Below are positions 33,158 through 41,022 of a DNA stretch of 64,000 bases, piece after piece. Both the position numbers and the translations under genes were made by a program. How positions within the stretch are numbered: position 1 is the first letter of the stretch; each line of letters begins with the position of its first letter. The stretch comes from JAXLWB01 sp046328715. GTDB lineage: Bacteria; Chloroflexota; Anaerolineae; Caldilineales; Caldilineaceae. Where the stretch lies: NCBI GenBank assembly GCA_046328715.1, contig JAXLWB010000022.1:89174-153173 (forward strand), given 5' to 3'. The notes below the pieces were generated by a model that was given only the letters and a program-made list of their open reading frames with translations, was not told where the DNA came from and made no database searches.

Positions 33158-33991
33158 TTACCCATACCTTCGGTAGGCTTCGGTGATTTCTTCGAGTAGT
33201 TTGCGGCTGCCCACGCTTGATACTTCGTTGGGATTGAGACTTAGCTTGCGGCTCATCAACTCGGCAGCGCGAGTGAGCAGCGAAAGATCGACCCGATTGC
33301 GATCATAACGTTTTAACAGTTCGGTGATTAGGTCATAGTCTGCCTGACTAAGCGCCCGAATGTTGATATAGCGTGTGTAAAGCGGATCTGCCTCGTCGAC
33401 GGGAGGTGCGCTTGCATGGATCGGCGCAGAGGGCGCTGTTACATCCTCCAACGTCAACATCGACTTGTCTTTGATCACGATCGTGCCAGCGGCATAGTCA
33501 CCTAAGCGGCGTGCATTAGGGCTGAAGAACATGGTGAGTAAGCCAAGCGTGTAGGTGGCTGGCAGAAAGTCAATGATGCGTACTAGATTGCGGATAGCGA
33601 CCTCGCCAAAGCCGACCGGATTGCCATCCAGGCGCACGACACGAATCTTGGTCCAACGCTTGCCTGGAGTTTGTCCCTGCCACAGCAATTCAAAGGCGAT
33701 ATAGTAACCCCAGTAGATGATGAACTGGAGCAGTGTAAAAACAGCAATAATAAACCCATCGCTCCAGCCGATCTCCTCGGCAAAGTCAGTTAAACTGCTG
33801 TCGAATGTCCCCAACTGGCTAAGAATAAAGAACAAAAGTAGATTGAGCGCACCTAGTATTACGGTTAAAAGAATTGTGTCAAGTAAGGCCGCAATAAACC
33901 GATTTCCAATCCCAACTACTTCATAACCAAAGCTTACATTTTCAGGAGTGGGGATGGTATACTCCTGGTTGAGTAGTGTGTTCGATTGCAT
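33158..33991 (-). CDS. RDD family integral membrane protein
   Basis: A 277-residue protein with an RDD domain at about 20-175: four hydrophobic helices (for example LLDTILLTVILGALNLLLFFIL and LLQFIIYWGYYIAFELLW) and the family block GQTPGKRWTKIRVVRLDG. The RDD arginine and aspartates fall at GNRFIAALLDT. The C-terminal 100 residues are soluble and helical. RDD and SpoIIM-like genes are frequent neighbours in Chloroflexota and Actinobacteria, and a SpoIIM gene is divergent here, 83 bases away. Transport of ions or osmolytes is suggested for some members only. Confidence 0.9.
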   Translation of the reverse strand: MQSNTLLNQEYTIPTPENVSFGYEVVGIGNRFIAALLDTILLTVILGALNLLLFFILSQLGTFDSSLTDFAEEIGWSDGFIIAVFTLLQFIIYWGYYIAFELLWQGQTPGKRWTKIRVVRLDGNPVGFGEVAIRNLVRIIDFLPATYTLGLLTMFFSPNARRLGDYAAGTIVIKDKSMLTLEDVTAPSAPIHASAPPVDEADPLYTRYINIRALSQADYDLITELLKRYDRNRVDLSLLTRAAELMSRKLSLNPNEVSSVGSRKLLEEITEAYRRYG

Positions 33992-34005
33992 ATGTAAGTA
34001 ATAGT

Positions 34006-34073
34006 TGAATTAGGAATTGTGAATGACAAATGGTGCATTATAACGCGCAACTTGCCATTCGCAACTTGTAATC
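34006..34073. repeat. 7-nt-word inverted repeat (GAATTGT/GAATGAC family)
   Basis: The 5' arm 34006-34032 (GAATTAGGAATTGTGAATGA then CAAATGG) faces the 3' arm CAACTTGCCATTCGCAACTT (from 34048). It separates divergent RDD and SpoIIM genes; the 3' arm ends 2 bases before the ATG of the SpoIIM gene, which has no SD. Confidence 0.75.
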
Positions 34074-34074
34074 T

Positions 34075-35067
34075 ATGGATGCTGATCAATTTGCCCAGCA
34101 GCGGCGCGCCACCTGGCAGCAATTGGAAACTCTGGTACAACAGGCCACGACCCGGCCACGCTCGCTTTCGGCAACACAATTGCGCGAGATGGGCCGTCTC
34201 TATCGCATTGTAACATCAGATTTAGCCCTGGCACAGCGCGATTTGGCCAATCGTCCGCTGACGGCCTATCTAAATCAGCTCGTCGGACGATCCCATGTCG
34301 CTATCTATCGTAGTGACCCACTCAGTTGGCGATCCTTAGTACGTTTCTTTACACAAACCTTTCCGCAATTATACCGCGAGATCTTGCCATACACTACAAT
34401 TGCTTTTCTCTTGTTTGTAATGACAGGTCTGATCGCTTTTTTCATCGTCTGGTGGCATCCTGAAACCATCTACACGATTGAGGGTGAGGGGATCGCTGGC
34501 TTGGTGCGTGAGGTAGAAGAGGGTAAACTGTGGACCGAGATTTCCCCGAGTGCACGTTCCGCTGCTTCGAGCATGATTCTAACCAACAATATCCAAGTTA
34601 TGATTCTAACCTGGGCCGGAGGCATTACTGCGGGGCTATTGACGCTTTGGGTAATCCTAAGCAATGGGTTACATTTGGGGGCAATTTTTGGTTTGTTGCA
34701 GGTTCATGGCCTCAGTTCGGGTCTGGCGGAGTTTGTTGTAGCGCATGGGTTTATTGAATTGAGCGTCATTTTTATGGCGGGTGGCTGTGGATTTTACATG
34801 GCCGATGCACTTTGGCGACCCGGCTTGCTCAGCCGGCGCGAGGCGCTGACCAAGCGGGCTCGAATTTGTGTGCAACTAATCCTGGGCAGCGCGCCGTTGC
34901 TGGTGATCGCAGGTTTGATCGAGGGCTTCATTAGCCCAAGTTCGCTCCATTGGAGCCTGAAACTTGCGATTGGTTTGGCAACAGGAATCGCGTTGCATGG
35001 GTACTGGTTGCGTTGGGGAAAGCAAAACAAGAATGAAGACTTACTTTTACGAACGAACGGCCTATAA
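34075..35067 (+). CDS. stage II sporulation protein M-like (SpoIIM/DUF95) membrane protein
   Basis: A 330-residue membrane protein. A soluble helical N-terminal part (1-100) is followed by about six hydrophobic segments, including TTIAFLLFVMTGLIAFFIVWW, VMILTWAGGITAGLLTLW and FGLLQVHGLSSGLAEFVVAHG, which carries the typical HGxxE pattern of the family (FVVAHGFIELSVI). Outside spore formers such proteins accompany RDD and MoxR-type genes rather than sporulation. There is no sign of sporulation genes here. The next gene overlaps its end by 35 bases. Confidence 0.9.
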   Translation: MDADQFAQQRRATWQQLETLVQQATTRPRSLSATQLREMGRLYRIVTSDLALAQRDLANRPLTAYLNQLVGRSHVAIYRSDPLSWRSLVRFFTQTFPQLYREILPYTTIAFLLFVMTGLIAFFIVWWHPETIYTIEGEGIAGLVREVEEGKLWTEISPSARSAASSMILTNNIQVMILTWAGGITAGLLTLWVILSNGLHLGAIFGLLQVHGLSSGLAEFVVAHGFIELSVIFMAGGCGFYMADALWRPGLLSRREALTKRARICVQLILGSAPLLVIAGLIEGFISPSSLHWSLKLAIGLATGIALHGYWLRWGKQNKNEDLLLRTNGL

Positions 35068-35743
35068 GCTTTCCGAACAACCGGTTCCGAATTGTTTTCT
35101 GGCGTTGGATGACCATTTTGATGTGACAGTGATGATAGAACGGCCTAGCACTACCCCCGTGCCTGTGCTTCTGGCCGAAAGCGTCTGTGCGCGCATGGCT
35201 GACGTTGAGATGTACGCCTTTCTTGTCGAGGACACACGAAAACGCCACCTGCTTGAAAAAGGGGGCGAGACCAAAGCCGCCATCCTAACCCGTTCGTTTT
35301 TGATCGGCTATCTCGGGGCAGTCCACAGTTTTCTGGAAAGTTGTGCTTCGACCTTGGTGATTCTCTACGATCTGCCCCTGCGCCCTGGCGAACGCAGTTT
35401 TGTCAATCCAGAATTTTGGCAACATTTTGTTGGGCGGGTGCCCAATGTACAGCGACGCTATCATCCGATGCGCCTCTTTTTCAACGAAGTGGCGCGCTGG
35501 TGCGACGAAACAACCAACCGCATTCCGCCGCTACAAGTCAACCACAATCATTTTGGACTCTACCCCGCCCGCGATTCGCACCTGCGTGTGGTAGATGACA
35601 ACAACGCCGATATAGCCCAATTGGGTGGCGATCAACTGCGCGTCCATTGGATCGACGCCCAAGAGCTTCATCAACGTTGGAAGACAAATCTGCTCATGCT
35701 ATGCGAGAAAATCTGCCAGGATATTCGTACCGCCAGCGGATAG
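35033..35743 (+). CDS. uncharacterised protein overlapping the SpoIIM gene
   Basis: From the ATG at 35033 (MKTYFYERTAYK) the protein has 236 residues and overlaps the SpoIIM gene by 35 bases, suggesting translational coupling. It is soluble and has no known motif that I recognise. Notable features are a conserved-looking SFLIGYLGAVHSFLESC segment and a charged C-terminal half with many His and Trp. A longer frame from 34964 would overlap the upstream gene by over 100 bases and adds nothing family-like. Unknown function; it probably works with the RDD/SpoIIM membrane proteins. Confidence 0.75.
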   Translation: MKTYFYERTAYKLSEQPVPNCFLALDDHFDVTVMIERPSTTPVPVLLAESVCARMADVEMYAFLVEDTRKRHLLEKGGETKAAILTRSFLIGYLGAVHSFLESCASTLVILYDLPLRPGERSFVNPEFWQHFVGRVPNVQRRYHPMRLFFNEVARWCDETTNRIPPLQVNHNHFGLYPARDSHLRVVDDNNADIAQLGGDQLRVHWIDAQELHQRWKTNLLMLCEKICQDIRTASG

Positions 35744-35869
35744 GCGGTGCAACGCAGCAACAAGACAAGATTGAGAAATGAAATTATCGATTAGTGAACC
35801 TTCCCACTTTCATTTTCTCTAGAATATTTTATAGTGGATCTATGACAGACCACAGGGTATAACAAATCA

Positions 35870-36586
35870 ATGGCTAAAGCTAACGAAAAGAGCAAACTCA
35901 ACGATAAACAAAAGCTTCTGACATCAGCGCACGAAGATTATGTCAAAGCGATCTACTCGCTTGAGGCACGTGGGGTTGAGGTAAACAATTCGGCATTAGC
36001 CGCCGAGTTAAATATCTCACCCGCTTCGACCACCAATATGGTCAAAAAGTTAGATGAATTAGGACTTGTCACCTATACACCCTACCAAAGCATCACCTTG
36101 ACTGAGTCCGGGCAGAAGGTAGCGTTGGAAGTATTACGTCACCACCGCCTGATTGAATTGTATCTGCATGAGCGCCTGAACTTACCCTGGGAACAGATTC
36201 ACGAAGAAGCGGAAAAACTTGAGCATGTGTTGAGTGATGCGTTGGAAGATGCCATGTCGGCAGCCTTGGGTAACCCAACCATTGACCCACATGGAGACCC
36301 GATTCCGACCAAAGAAGGCTATATTGAACCAAGCGTTGGAATTTCCTTAACGCGGGCACAGCCAAATCATCCTTACCGTCTCGTACGTGTGTTAATGCAG
36401 GATGCGGAACGACTTAGCTATCTAGGTTCGTTAGGATTATATCCGGGTTCGCAGGTGATGTTGCTGAAGCAGTCACCCTTTGCTGGCCCGTTAATCATTG
36501 AGGTTGCCGGTGAACATCATGCCCTGGCCCATGAAATGGCCGAAAAACTGCTTGTCGCAGAAGTGAATGATGCGACAATGAATTGA
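35870..36586 (+). CDS. DtxR/MntR-family metal-dependent transcription regulator
   Basis: A 238-residue regulator. The winged helix-turn-helix is at about 22-85 (EDYVKAIYSLEARG, ALAAELNISPASTTNMVKKL). A dimerisation/metal-binding domain follows, with HHRLIELYLHERL and HEEAEKLEHVLSDALEDAM, whose His and Glu residues match the family's metal ligands. An SH3/FeoA-like C-terminal domain is at about 155-235. It should repress iron or manganese uptake genes when metal is bound. A ZnuB/MntB-type permease gene lies far away at 63 kb, so a direct local target is not evident. Confidence 0.92.
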   Translation: MAKANEKSKLNDKQKLLTSAHEDYVKAIYSLEARGVEVNNSALAAELNISPASTTNMVKKLDELGLVTYTPYQSITLTESGQKVALEVLRHHRLIELYLHERLNLPWEQIHEEAEKLEHVLSDALEDAMSAALGNPTIDPHGDPIPTKEGYIEPSVGISLTRAQPNHPYRLVRVLMQDAERLSYLGSLGLYPGSQVMLLKQSPFAGPLIIEVAGEHHALAHEMAEKLLVAEVNDATMN

Positions 36587-36635
36587 CAAAGCGATTCTCC
36601 ATAGTTTTTCCTTACAAAATACTTATTGCTGGCGA

Positions 36636-36649
36636 AAATTGCGCAATTT
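36636..36649. promoter_or_regulatory. palindrome AAATTGCGCAATTT upstream of aldo/keto reductase
   Basis: A perfect 14-bp palindrome 61 bases upstream of the reductase start. Its symmetry and position fit an operator for a dimeric regulator, but no other copy is seen in the window. Confidence 0.35.
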
Positions 36650-36710
36650 GGCTGTAAGAGTTAAAGTAAGCTTTCCTACCCAAGATTAGTGCTTCAGAGA
36701 GAGAAATGTT

Positions 36711-37847
36711 ATGTCGAGTGCCCCAGACCACATTACTGATGAAGGCAGCCAGCGTTATGTAAATCGGTTTCCGAATCTTGCAACAGACCATTTCCGGCTC
36801 CGTTACGGTGTCTGGTTTAGCAGCATCGGGATTGGCACTTACCTAGGCGAAAATGATACTGCGAGTAGTGCGGGATATGTGGAGAGTATTAAAAGTGCAA
36901 TTCGCAATGGCTGTAACGTAATCGACACCGCAGTCAATTACCGCATGATGCAATCAGAACGCGATATCGGCACAGCACTAAAGCAGCTTTACGAAGCTGG
37001 AGAATTTGCGCGTGACGAGATCCTGATTTGCACCAAAGGTGGCTACATTCCTTACGATGGGGAAATGCCCAGCGACCCCTTGGCTGATATTCAGGATCGC
37101 TTCGTAAACAAGCGCCTGGCCAAGGCAGAGGAGATCGTCGGACACATGCACTGCATGGCCCCCGATTTTCTAAGTAGTCAAATTGAACTCAGCCGCAAAA
37201 ATCTGGGCACTGACACGTTGGATGTCTACTACCTGCATAATCCCGAGACGCAACTGGCCTATATTTCACCTTCAGAATTTGTCAAGCGTCTGCGCCGGGC
37301 CTTTTTGCGGCTGGAAGAGGAAGTCGTGCATGGTCACATCCTGGCCTATGGCATTGCAAGCTGGAATGGGCTGCGCACCGATGACAAGGCCAAAGATTAC
37401 CTGCCGTTGCATATGTTGGTCAATGTCGCTAACGAGATCGCAGGGGAAGAACATCATTTCCGCTTCCTGCAATTCCCCTACAATTTAGGCATGCTCGAAG
37501 CACTCAACGTGCGCAACCAATACCTGGAACACAAAGAAGAAGACGGCTCAATCAAGCGCACGGCGATGCCGCTGTTAGCTGCTGCCTACCAATTTGGCAT
37601 GACTTCCATTACCTCGGCGGCGCTATTGCAGACGCAAGTCTTGACCCGGGTACCGAACAAGATCAGACGTACCTTTGGCAACTTCGAGACCGATGCGCAA
37701 TATGCGATTCACTTCAATCGCAGCACCCCTGGCGTGACGACAACCCTGGTTGGCATGGCTACACCCGACCACGTCGCAGAAAACATGGCCGTCGCCAAAG
37801 TCCAACCGCTCACCCAGGATGAGTTCTTTGCAAAGTTGTCGAAGTGA
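36711..37847 (+). CDS. aldo/keto reductase family oxidoreductase
   Basis: A 378-residue TIM-barrel protein of the AKR superfamily. Visible family parts are GIGTYLGEND, NVIDTAVNYR (catalytic Asp and Tyr), EILICTKGG (catalytic Lys), TLDVYYLHNPE (His in the barrel strand) and an NADP-binding style C-terminus (HFNRSTPGVTTTLVGMATPDHV). It is longer than usual AKRs (about 320) because of an N-terminal extension and inserts. It would reduce aldehydes or ketones with NADPH. It is convergent with the araD gene, with a CAGT-word hairpin between. Confidence 0.9.
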   Translation: MSSAPDHITDEGSQRYVNRFPNLATDHFRLRYGVWFSSIGIGTYLGENDTASSAGYVESIKSAIRNGCNVIDTAVNYRMMQSERDIGTALKQLYEAGEFARDEILICTKGGYIPYDGEMPSDPLADIQDRFVNKRLAKAEEIVGHMHCMAPDFLSSQIELSRKNLGTDTLDVYYLHNPETQLAYISPSEFVKRLRRAFLRLEEEVVHGHILAYGIASWNGLRTDDKAKDYLPLHMLVNVANEIAGEEHHFRFLQFPYNLGMLEALNVRNQYLEHKEEDGSIKRTAMPLLAAAYQFGMTSITSAALLQTQVLTRVPNKIRRTFGNFETDAQYAIHFNRSTPGVTTTLVGMATPDHVAENMAVAKVQPLTQDEFFAKLSK

Positions 37848-37860
37848 TGCAAGTGGCCAG

Positions 37861-37920
37861 TAAATTCAGTAGGACAGTAGGGCAGTACTAACACTGATTT
37901 ACTGTCCTACTGTCTCACTT
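37861..37920. repeat. 8-nt-word inverted repeat (CAGTNNGA family)
   Basis: The 5' arm CAGTAGGACAGTAGGGCAGT pairs with the 3' arm ACTGTCCTACTGTCTCACT. It lies between convergent genes and covers the last codons of araD. Confidence 0.85.
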
Positions 37921-38559
37921 CTGTCCGTAGACATTCATATAGCGATCGTGAAGCTTCTCGACATCGGCTGGTGCAATCTCGTCCGGCTGGCCCATGAGCA
38001 AGGCAAAATGGACTGTACGAGCGATGTCCTCGACCATGACCGCAGCTTTCACTGCCGATTTGGCGTTTTTGCCGATCGTGAAGACGCCATGATTCTTGAG
38101 CAGCACTGCCGATGAACTGCCAATATGCTCAACCACTTGCTTGCCGATCTCTTCGCCACCAATTAAGGCAAAGCCCGCACAGGGGATCGGGCAACCAAAC
38201 TCGTCACCGTGGGCGGTGAGGTAGACTGGAATGGGTTTGCCTAAGGCAGCGAAAGCAGTCGCATAGGGCGAATGCGTATGCACAATGCCGTTGACATCCG
38301 GTCGCTCACGGTAGATGTAGAGATGGCTGGCGGTGTCGGAGGAAGGCTTCAATTTGCCTTCGATAATATCTCCTTCCAGATTGACCACGACATGATCCTC
38401 TGGGCGCAGATCCTCGTACATGATGCCGCTTGGTTTGATTACGACAAAGCCACTTTCCGGGTCACGAGCGCTAACGTTGCCACTGGTCCAGGTGACAAGC
38501 CCCTCTTTGGGCAGCATGAGATGCAGTTTGTATAACTCTTCTTTGATTTTTTCGAGCAT
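37915..38559 (-). CDS. araD: L-ribulose-5-phosphate 4-epimerase (class II aldolase family)
   Basis: A 214-residue protein of the AraD/class II aldolase family. The zinc site is represented by HTHSPYATAFAALG (two histidines) and a third His in LLKNHGVFTIG; the Glu/Asp and Tyr of the epimerase branch fit DEFGCPI and the C-terminal DRYMNVYG. The reaction would be L-ribulose 5-phosphate to D-xylulose 5-phosphate, the last step before the pentose phosphate pathway. It is 18 bases downstream of the ribulokinase gene and on the same strand, which supports AraD over fuculose-phosphate aldolase. Confidence 0.9.
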   Translation of the reverse strand: MLEKIKEELYKLHLMLPKEGLVTWTSGNVSARDPESGFVVIKPSGIMYEDLRPEDHVVVNLEGDIIEGKLKPSSDTASHLYIYRERPDVNGIVHTHSPYATAFAALGKPIPVYLTAHGDEFGCPIPCAGFALIGGEEIGKQVVEHIGSSSAVLLKNHGVFTIGKNAKSAVKAAVMVEDIARTVHFALLMGQPDEIAPADVEKLHDRYMNVYGQK

Positions 38560-38577
38560 AATGTAACCTTTTCGACC

Positions 38578-40248
38578 TTATGCCAATGCACTTCGGCGCA
38601 TGGCTCGTAGTCGCTTCATGACGTCGTTTTGCCCACGCCCAAAGTAATCGTAGAGTGTGCTGTAATCAGCGTAGAGTTGATCGTAGCGCTTGACATTGTC
38701 AGCATTCGGGCGATAGACCACATCTTTTAAGCCGCCCATTTTCTTTTCGGCCGCAAAAATATCTTTGTAGCCGCCTGCCGCTTCGCCCGCCGCCACGGCT
38801 CCGTGCATGGCTGAACCAAGCGCACCACCTAAGGCACTGCGGATGACTCGATACTCACGGTTGGTGGCATCGGCAAAGATCTGCATGAGCAGTGGGTTGC
38901 GATCAGGTAGACCGCCCGCCGCCACAATGCTGTTGACCGCCACACCATTGCTGGTAAAGGCTTCGATAATCTCGCGCGTGCCAAAGGCAATCGATTCAAG
39001 CAGGGCACGATAGATCTCGGGCGCAGTCGTGGCCAGGGTGGCGCCGACGAGCAAGCCGCTCAGTTCGACGTCGACTAGTGTCGAGCGGTTGCCATTCCAC
39101 CAATCGAGCGCCAACAGCCCATGTTCACCAACTTTCTGTTTGGCCGCCTCTTCTTCGAGATATTTGTGCAGCGAGATCCCTCGTTGTCTGGCCGCCTCAT
39201 GATAGACCGGTGGCACGCCATGTTCCACAAACCAGCCAAAGATATCGCCTGCGCCGCTCTGCCCTGCCTCGAAGCCAAAGAGTCCCGGAGCGATGCCATC
39301 TTCGACCACGCCGCACATGCCTGGTACTTTGACGCGACTGGTGCCATTGATCATGTGACAATTGCTCGTGCCCATGATGATAGTCATGATGCCGGGCGCA
39401 GTTGCTTGCGCTGCTGGCACAGTGACATGGGCATCGACGTTGGCGACGGCCACAGATGTTCCGGGATTGAGTCCCATCCACGCCGCAGCTTCTGGTGTCA
39501 ATCCGCCTGCTTTGGCACCCAAGGGCGAGATCGGGCAATCCATCTTGGTCTCGACGATGTTGGCAAACTCGGGATGGAGCGCAGCCAGATATTCCTTGTT
39601 GGGATAGCCGCTGTCTTTCTGGAAGATTGCCTTATAGCCAGCGGTACAGGAGTTGCGGGTCTCCTTGCCCGTCATCTGCCAGATCACCCAGTCCGCTGCT
39701 TCAAGCATGCGGTCTGCCTTATGATAGATTTCTGGTGCTTCGTTGAGGATCTGCAATGCCTTGCTAAAGAACCACTCGGACGAGATCTTGCCGCCATAGA
39801 GGTCGAGCCACGCTTCGTCTCGTTGGCGTGCCACCTGGTTGATACGGTCCGCTTCGGGTTGGGCAGCGTGATGTTTCCACAGCTTGATCCAGGCATGCGG
39901 ATTACTGCGATATTCCGGCAGAAAGCAGAGCGGCGTGCCATCTTTCAAGGTTGGCAGCATGGTGCAGGCTGTAAAGTCGATGCCGATCCCGATTACATCG
40001 TTGGGGTTGACACCGCTTTCCTTCATCACCGCTGGAACGGTGGTCTTCAGCACGCTGAGATAATCGTTGGGGTCTTGCAGTGCCCAATCCGGCTCCAACT
40101 TTACACCGCTTTCTGGCAGACGCTCATCGATCACGCCGTTGCTGTAGTTCAAAACAGATGTAGCAACCTCGCGGCCATCCGCTACATCTACCAACAAGGC
40201 ACGCCCAGACTCCGTGCCAAAGTCAATTCCAATTGCGTATTTTGCCAT
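38578..40248 (-). CDS. araB: L-ribulokinase
   Basis: From the ATG at 40248 the protein has 556 residues. It is a FGGY kinase: the N-terminal phosphate loop is IGIDFGTESGRALLVDV, and substrate-side blocks are IGIDFTACTMLP and NVDAHVTVPAAQA. The C-terminal ATP part has IVAAGGLPDRNPLLMQIFADA. Length and the DFTACT block are typical of ribulokinase (AraB) rather than xylulokinase or fuculokinase. It phosphorylates L-ribulose, joining the upstream isomerase to the downstream AraD. A frame start at 40287 would overlap the toxin gene and is unlikely. Confidence 0.93.
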   Translation of the reverse strand: MAKYAIGIDFGTESGRALLVDVADGREVATSVLNYSNGVIDERLPESGVKLEPDWALQDPNDYLSVLKTTVPAVMKESGVNPNDVIGIGIDFTACTMLPTLKDGTPLCFLPEYRSNPHAWIKLWKHHAAQPEADRINQVARQRDEAWLDLYGGKISSEWFFSKALQILNEAPEIYHKADRMLEAADWVIWQMTGKETRNSCTAGYKAIFQKDSGYPNKEYLAALHPEFANIVETKMDCPISPLGAKAGGLTPEAAAWMGLNPGTSVAVANVDAHVTVPAAQATAPGIMTIIMGTSNCHMINGTSRVKVPGMCGVVEDGIAPGLFGFEAGQSGAGDIFGWFVEHGVPPVYHEAARQRGISLHKYLEEEAAKQKVGEHGLLALDWWNGNRSTLVDVELSGLLVGATLATTAPEIYRALLESIAFGTREIIEAFTSNGVAVNSIVAAGGLPDRNPLLMQIFADATNREYRVIRSALGGALGSAMHGAVAAGEAAGGYKDIFAAEKKMGGLKDVVYRPNADNVKRYDQLYADYSTLYDYFGRGQNDVMKRLRAMRRSALA

Positions 40249-40283
40249 AGAGGAAGATACTCCCTTTTTAGTTTTTATATTGT

Positions 40284-40652
40284 TCAACGTTGGATTGGTA
40301 AACGACGGATGCGAATGCTGTAATCTTCGATTGTTACAATTGCTCCATCGCTAAGTGGTTCGCTAAGTTCTGACCAGGAATCAACAAGACGGGAAAGCAT
40401 ACCAGATAAGTCTGTATTGCGAGTGCGAAAAATGATGACCGAAGGTGTAGACTCTCCGGAAAAGGCCAGGAGGTGACCAAAATCCAAATCAAAAGTAATG
40501 ATCACTTCCTGGCTTTTACGTGCTTCTTCAATAATTGCCGTGTCGCTTGCTCGGGACATTCGAATGTCACCAACATGGCGGCAACTATGCCCTTCTTTCA
40601 GCAGAAGATTTCGAAATCCTCTGCGCAGATTCATATCAAGCAGGAATTTCAT
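40284..40652 (-). CDS. DUF5615 PIN-like toxin
   Basis: A 122-residue protein starting MKFLLDMNLRRGF, with the acidic residues of the Mut7-C/PIN-like fold: Asp in LLDMN, IITFDLDFGHLL, and the Arg/Asn around IIFRTRN. DUF5615 proteins are the usual partners of DUF433 antitoxins, and PIN-like nucleases act on RNA. The gene overlaps the DUF433 gene by 17 bases, as typical toxin-antitoxin pairs do. It is inserted between the isomerase and araB genes, in the same direction. Confidence 0.9.
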   Translation of the reverse strand: MKFLLDMNLRRGFRNLLLKEGHSCRHVGDIRMSRASDTAIIEEARKSQEVIITFDLDFGHLLAFSGESTPSVIIFRTRNTDLSGMLSRLVDSWSELSEPLSDGAIVTIEDYSIRIRRLPIQR

Positions 40653-40899
40653 CCCCAGTTACCTCTCGTTGCGGCACAATCTGTTCATCCATGGCTGAAG
40701 CAGCGTAGCCTAGTGCTTGATAGATATCCTGAATCTCTAACTCGGGCCATTCTTGAAGAATTTCATTAATTGACATCCCATTGCTAAGATAGGCCAGAAT
40801 TGAAGTTACAGGAATGCGCATTCCTCGAATGCATGGCTTGCCAAAACAGACTTGTGGATCAATCGTAATTCGATCAAACTTGTAATGTTGAATCGTCAT
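40636..40899 (-). CDS. DUF433 antitoxin
   Basis: From the ATG at 40899 the protein has 87 residues. It has the DUF433 core ITIDPQVCFGKPCIRGMRIP and a helix-turn-helix style middle (ILAYLSNGMSINEILQEWPE). These proteins neutralise DUF5615 toxins and bind their own promoter. A frame starting at 40953 would add 18 residues that lack family character. The overlap with the toxin gene supports joint translation. Confidence 0.9.
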   Translation of the reverse strand: MTIQHYKFDRITIDPQVCFGKPCIRGMRIPVTSILAYLSNGMSINEILQEWPELEIQDIYQALGYAASAMDEQIVPQREVTGDEIPA

Positions 40900-41022
40900 A
40901 ACATTCCTTATGTCTATGCTCTGAAATTTATTCAGAGCATAGTCTAGCAACAAGTTTTTCTGTAAACTGCTCTTTACAGATTATATCGTAACTATCCACA
41001 GATTGATCCACCTAATCACAAC

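Noticed and set aside
34075..35067. SpoIIM as evidence for sporulation.
   Set aside because: The family is common in non-spore-formers beside RDD genes, and no other sporulation gene is present.
39121..40323. A 400-codon open frame on the plus strand opposite araB.
   Set aside because: It is the antisense shadow of a well-conserved kinase gene, and its protein has no family features.
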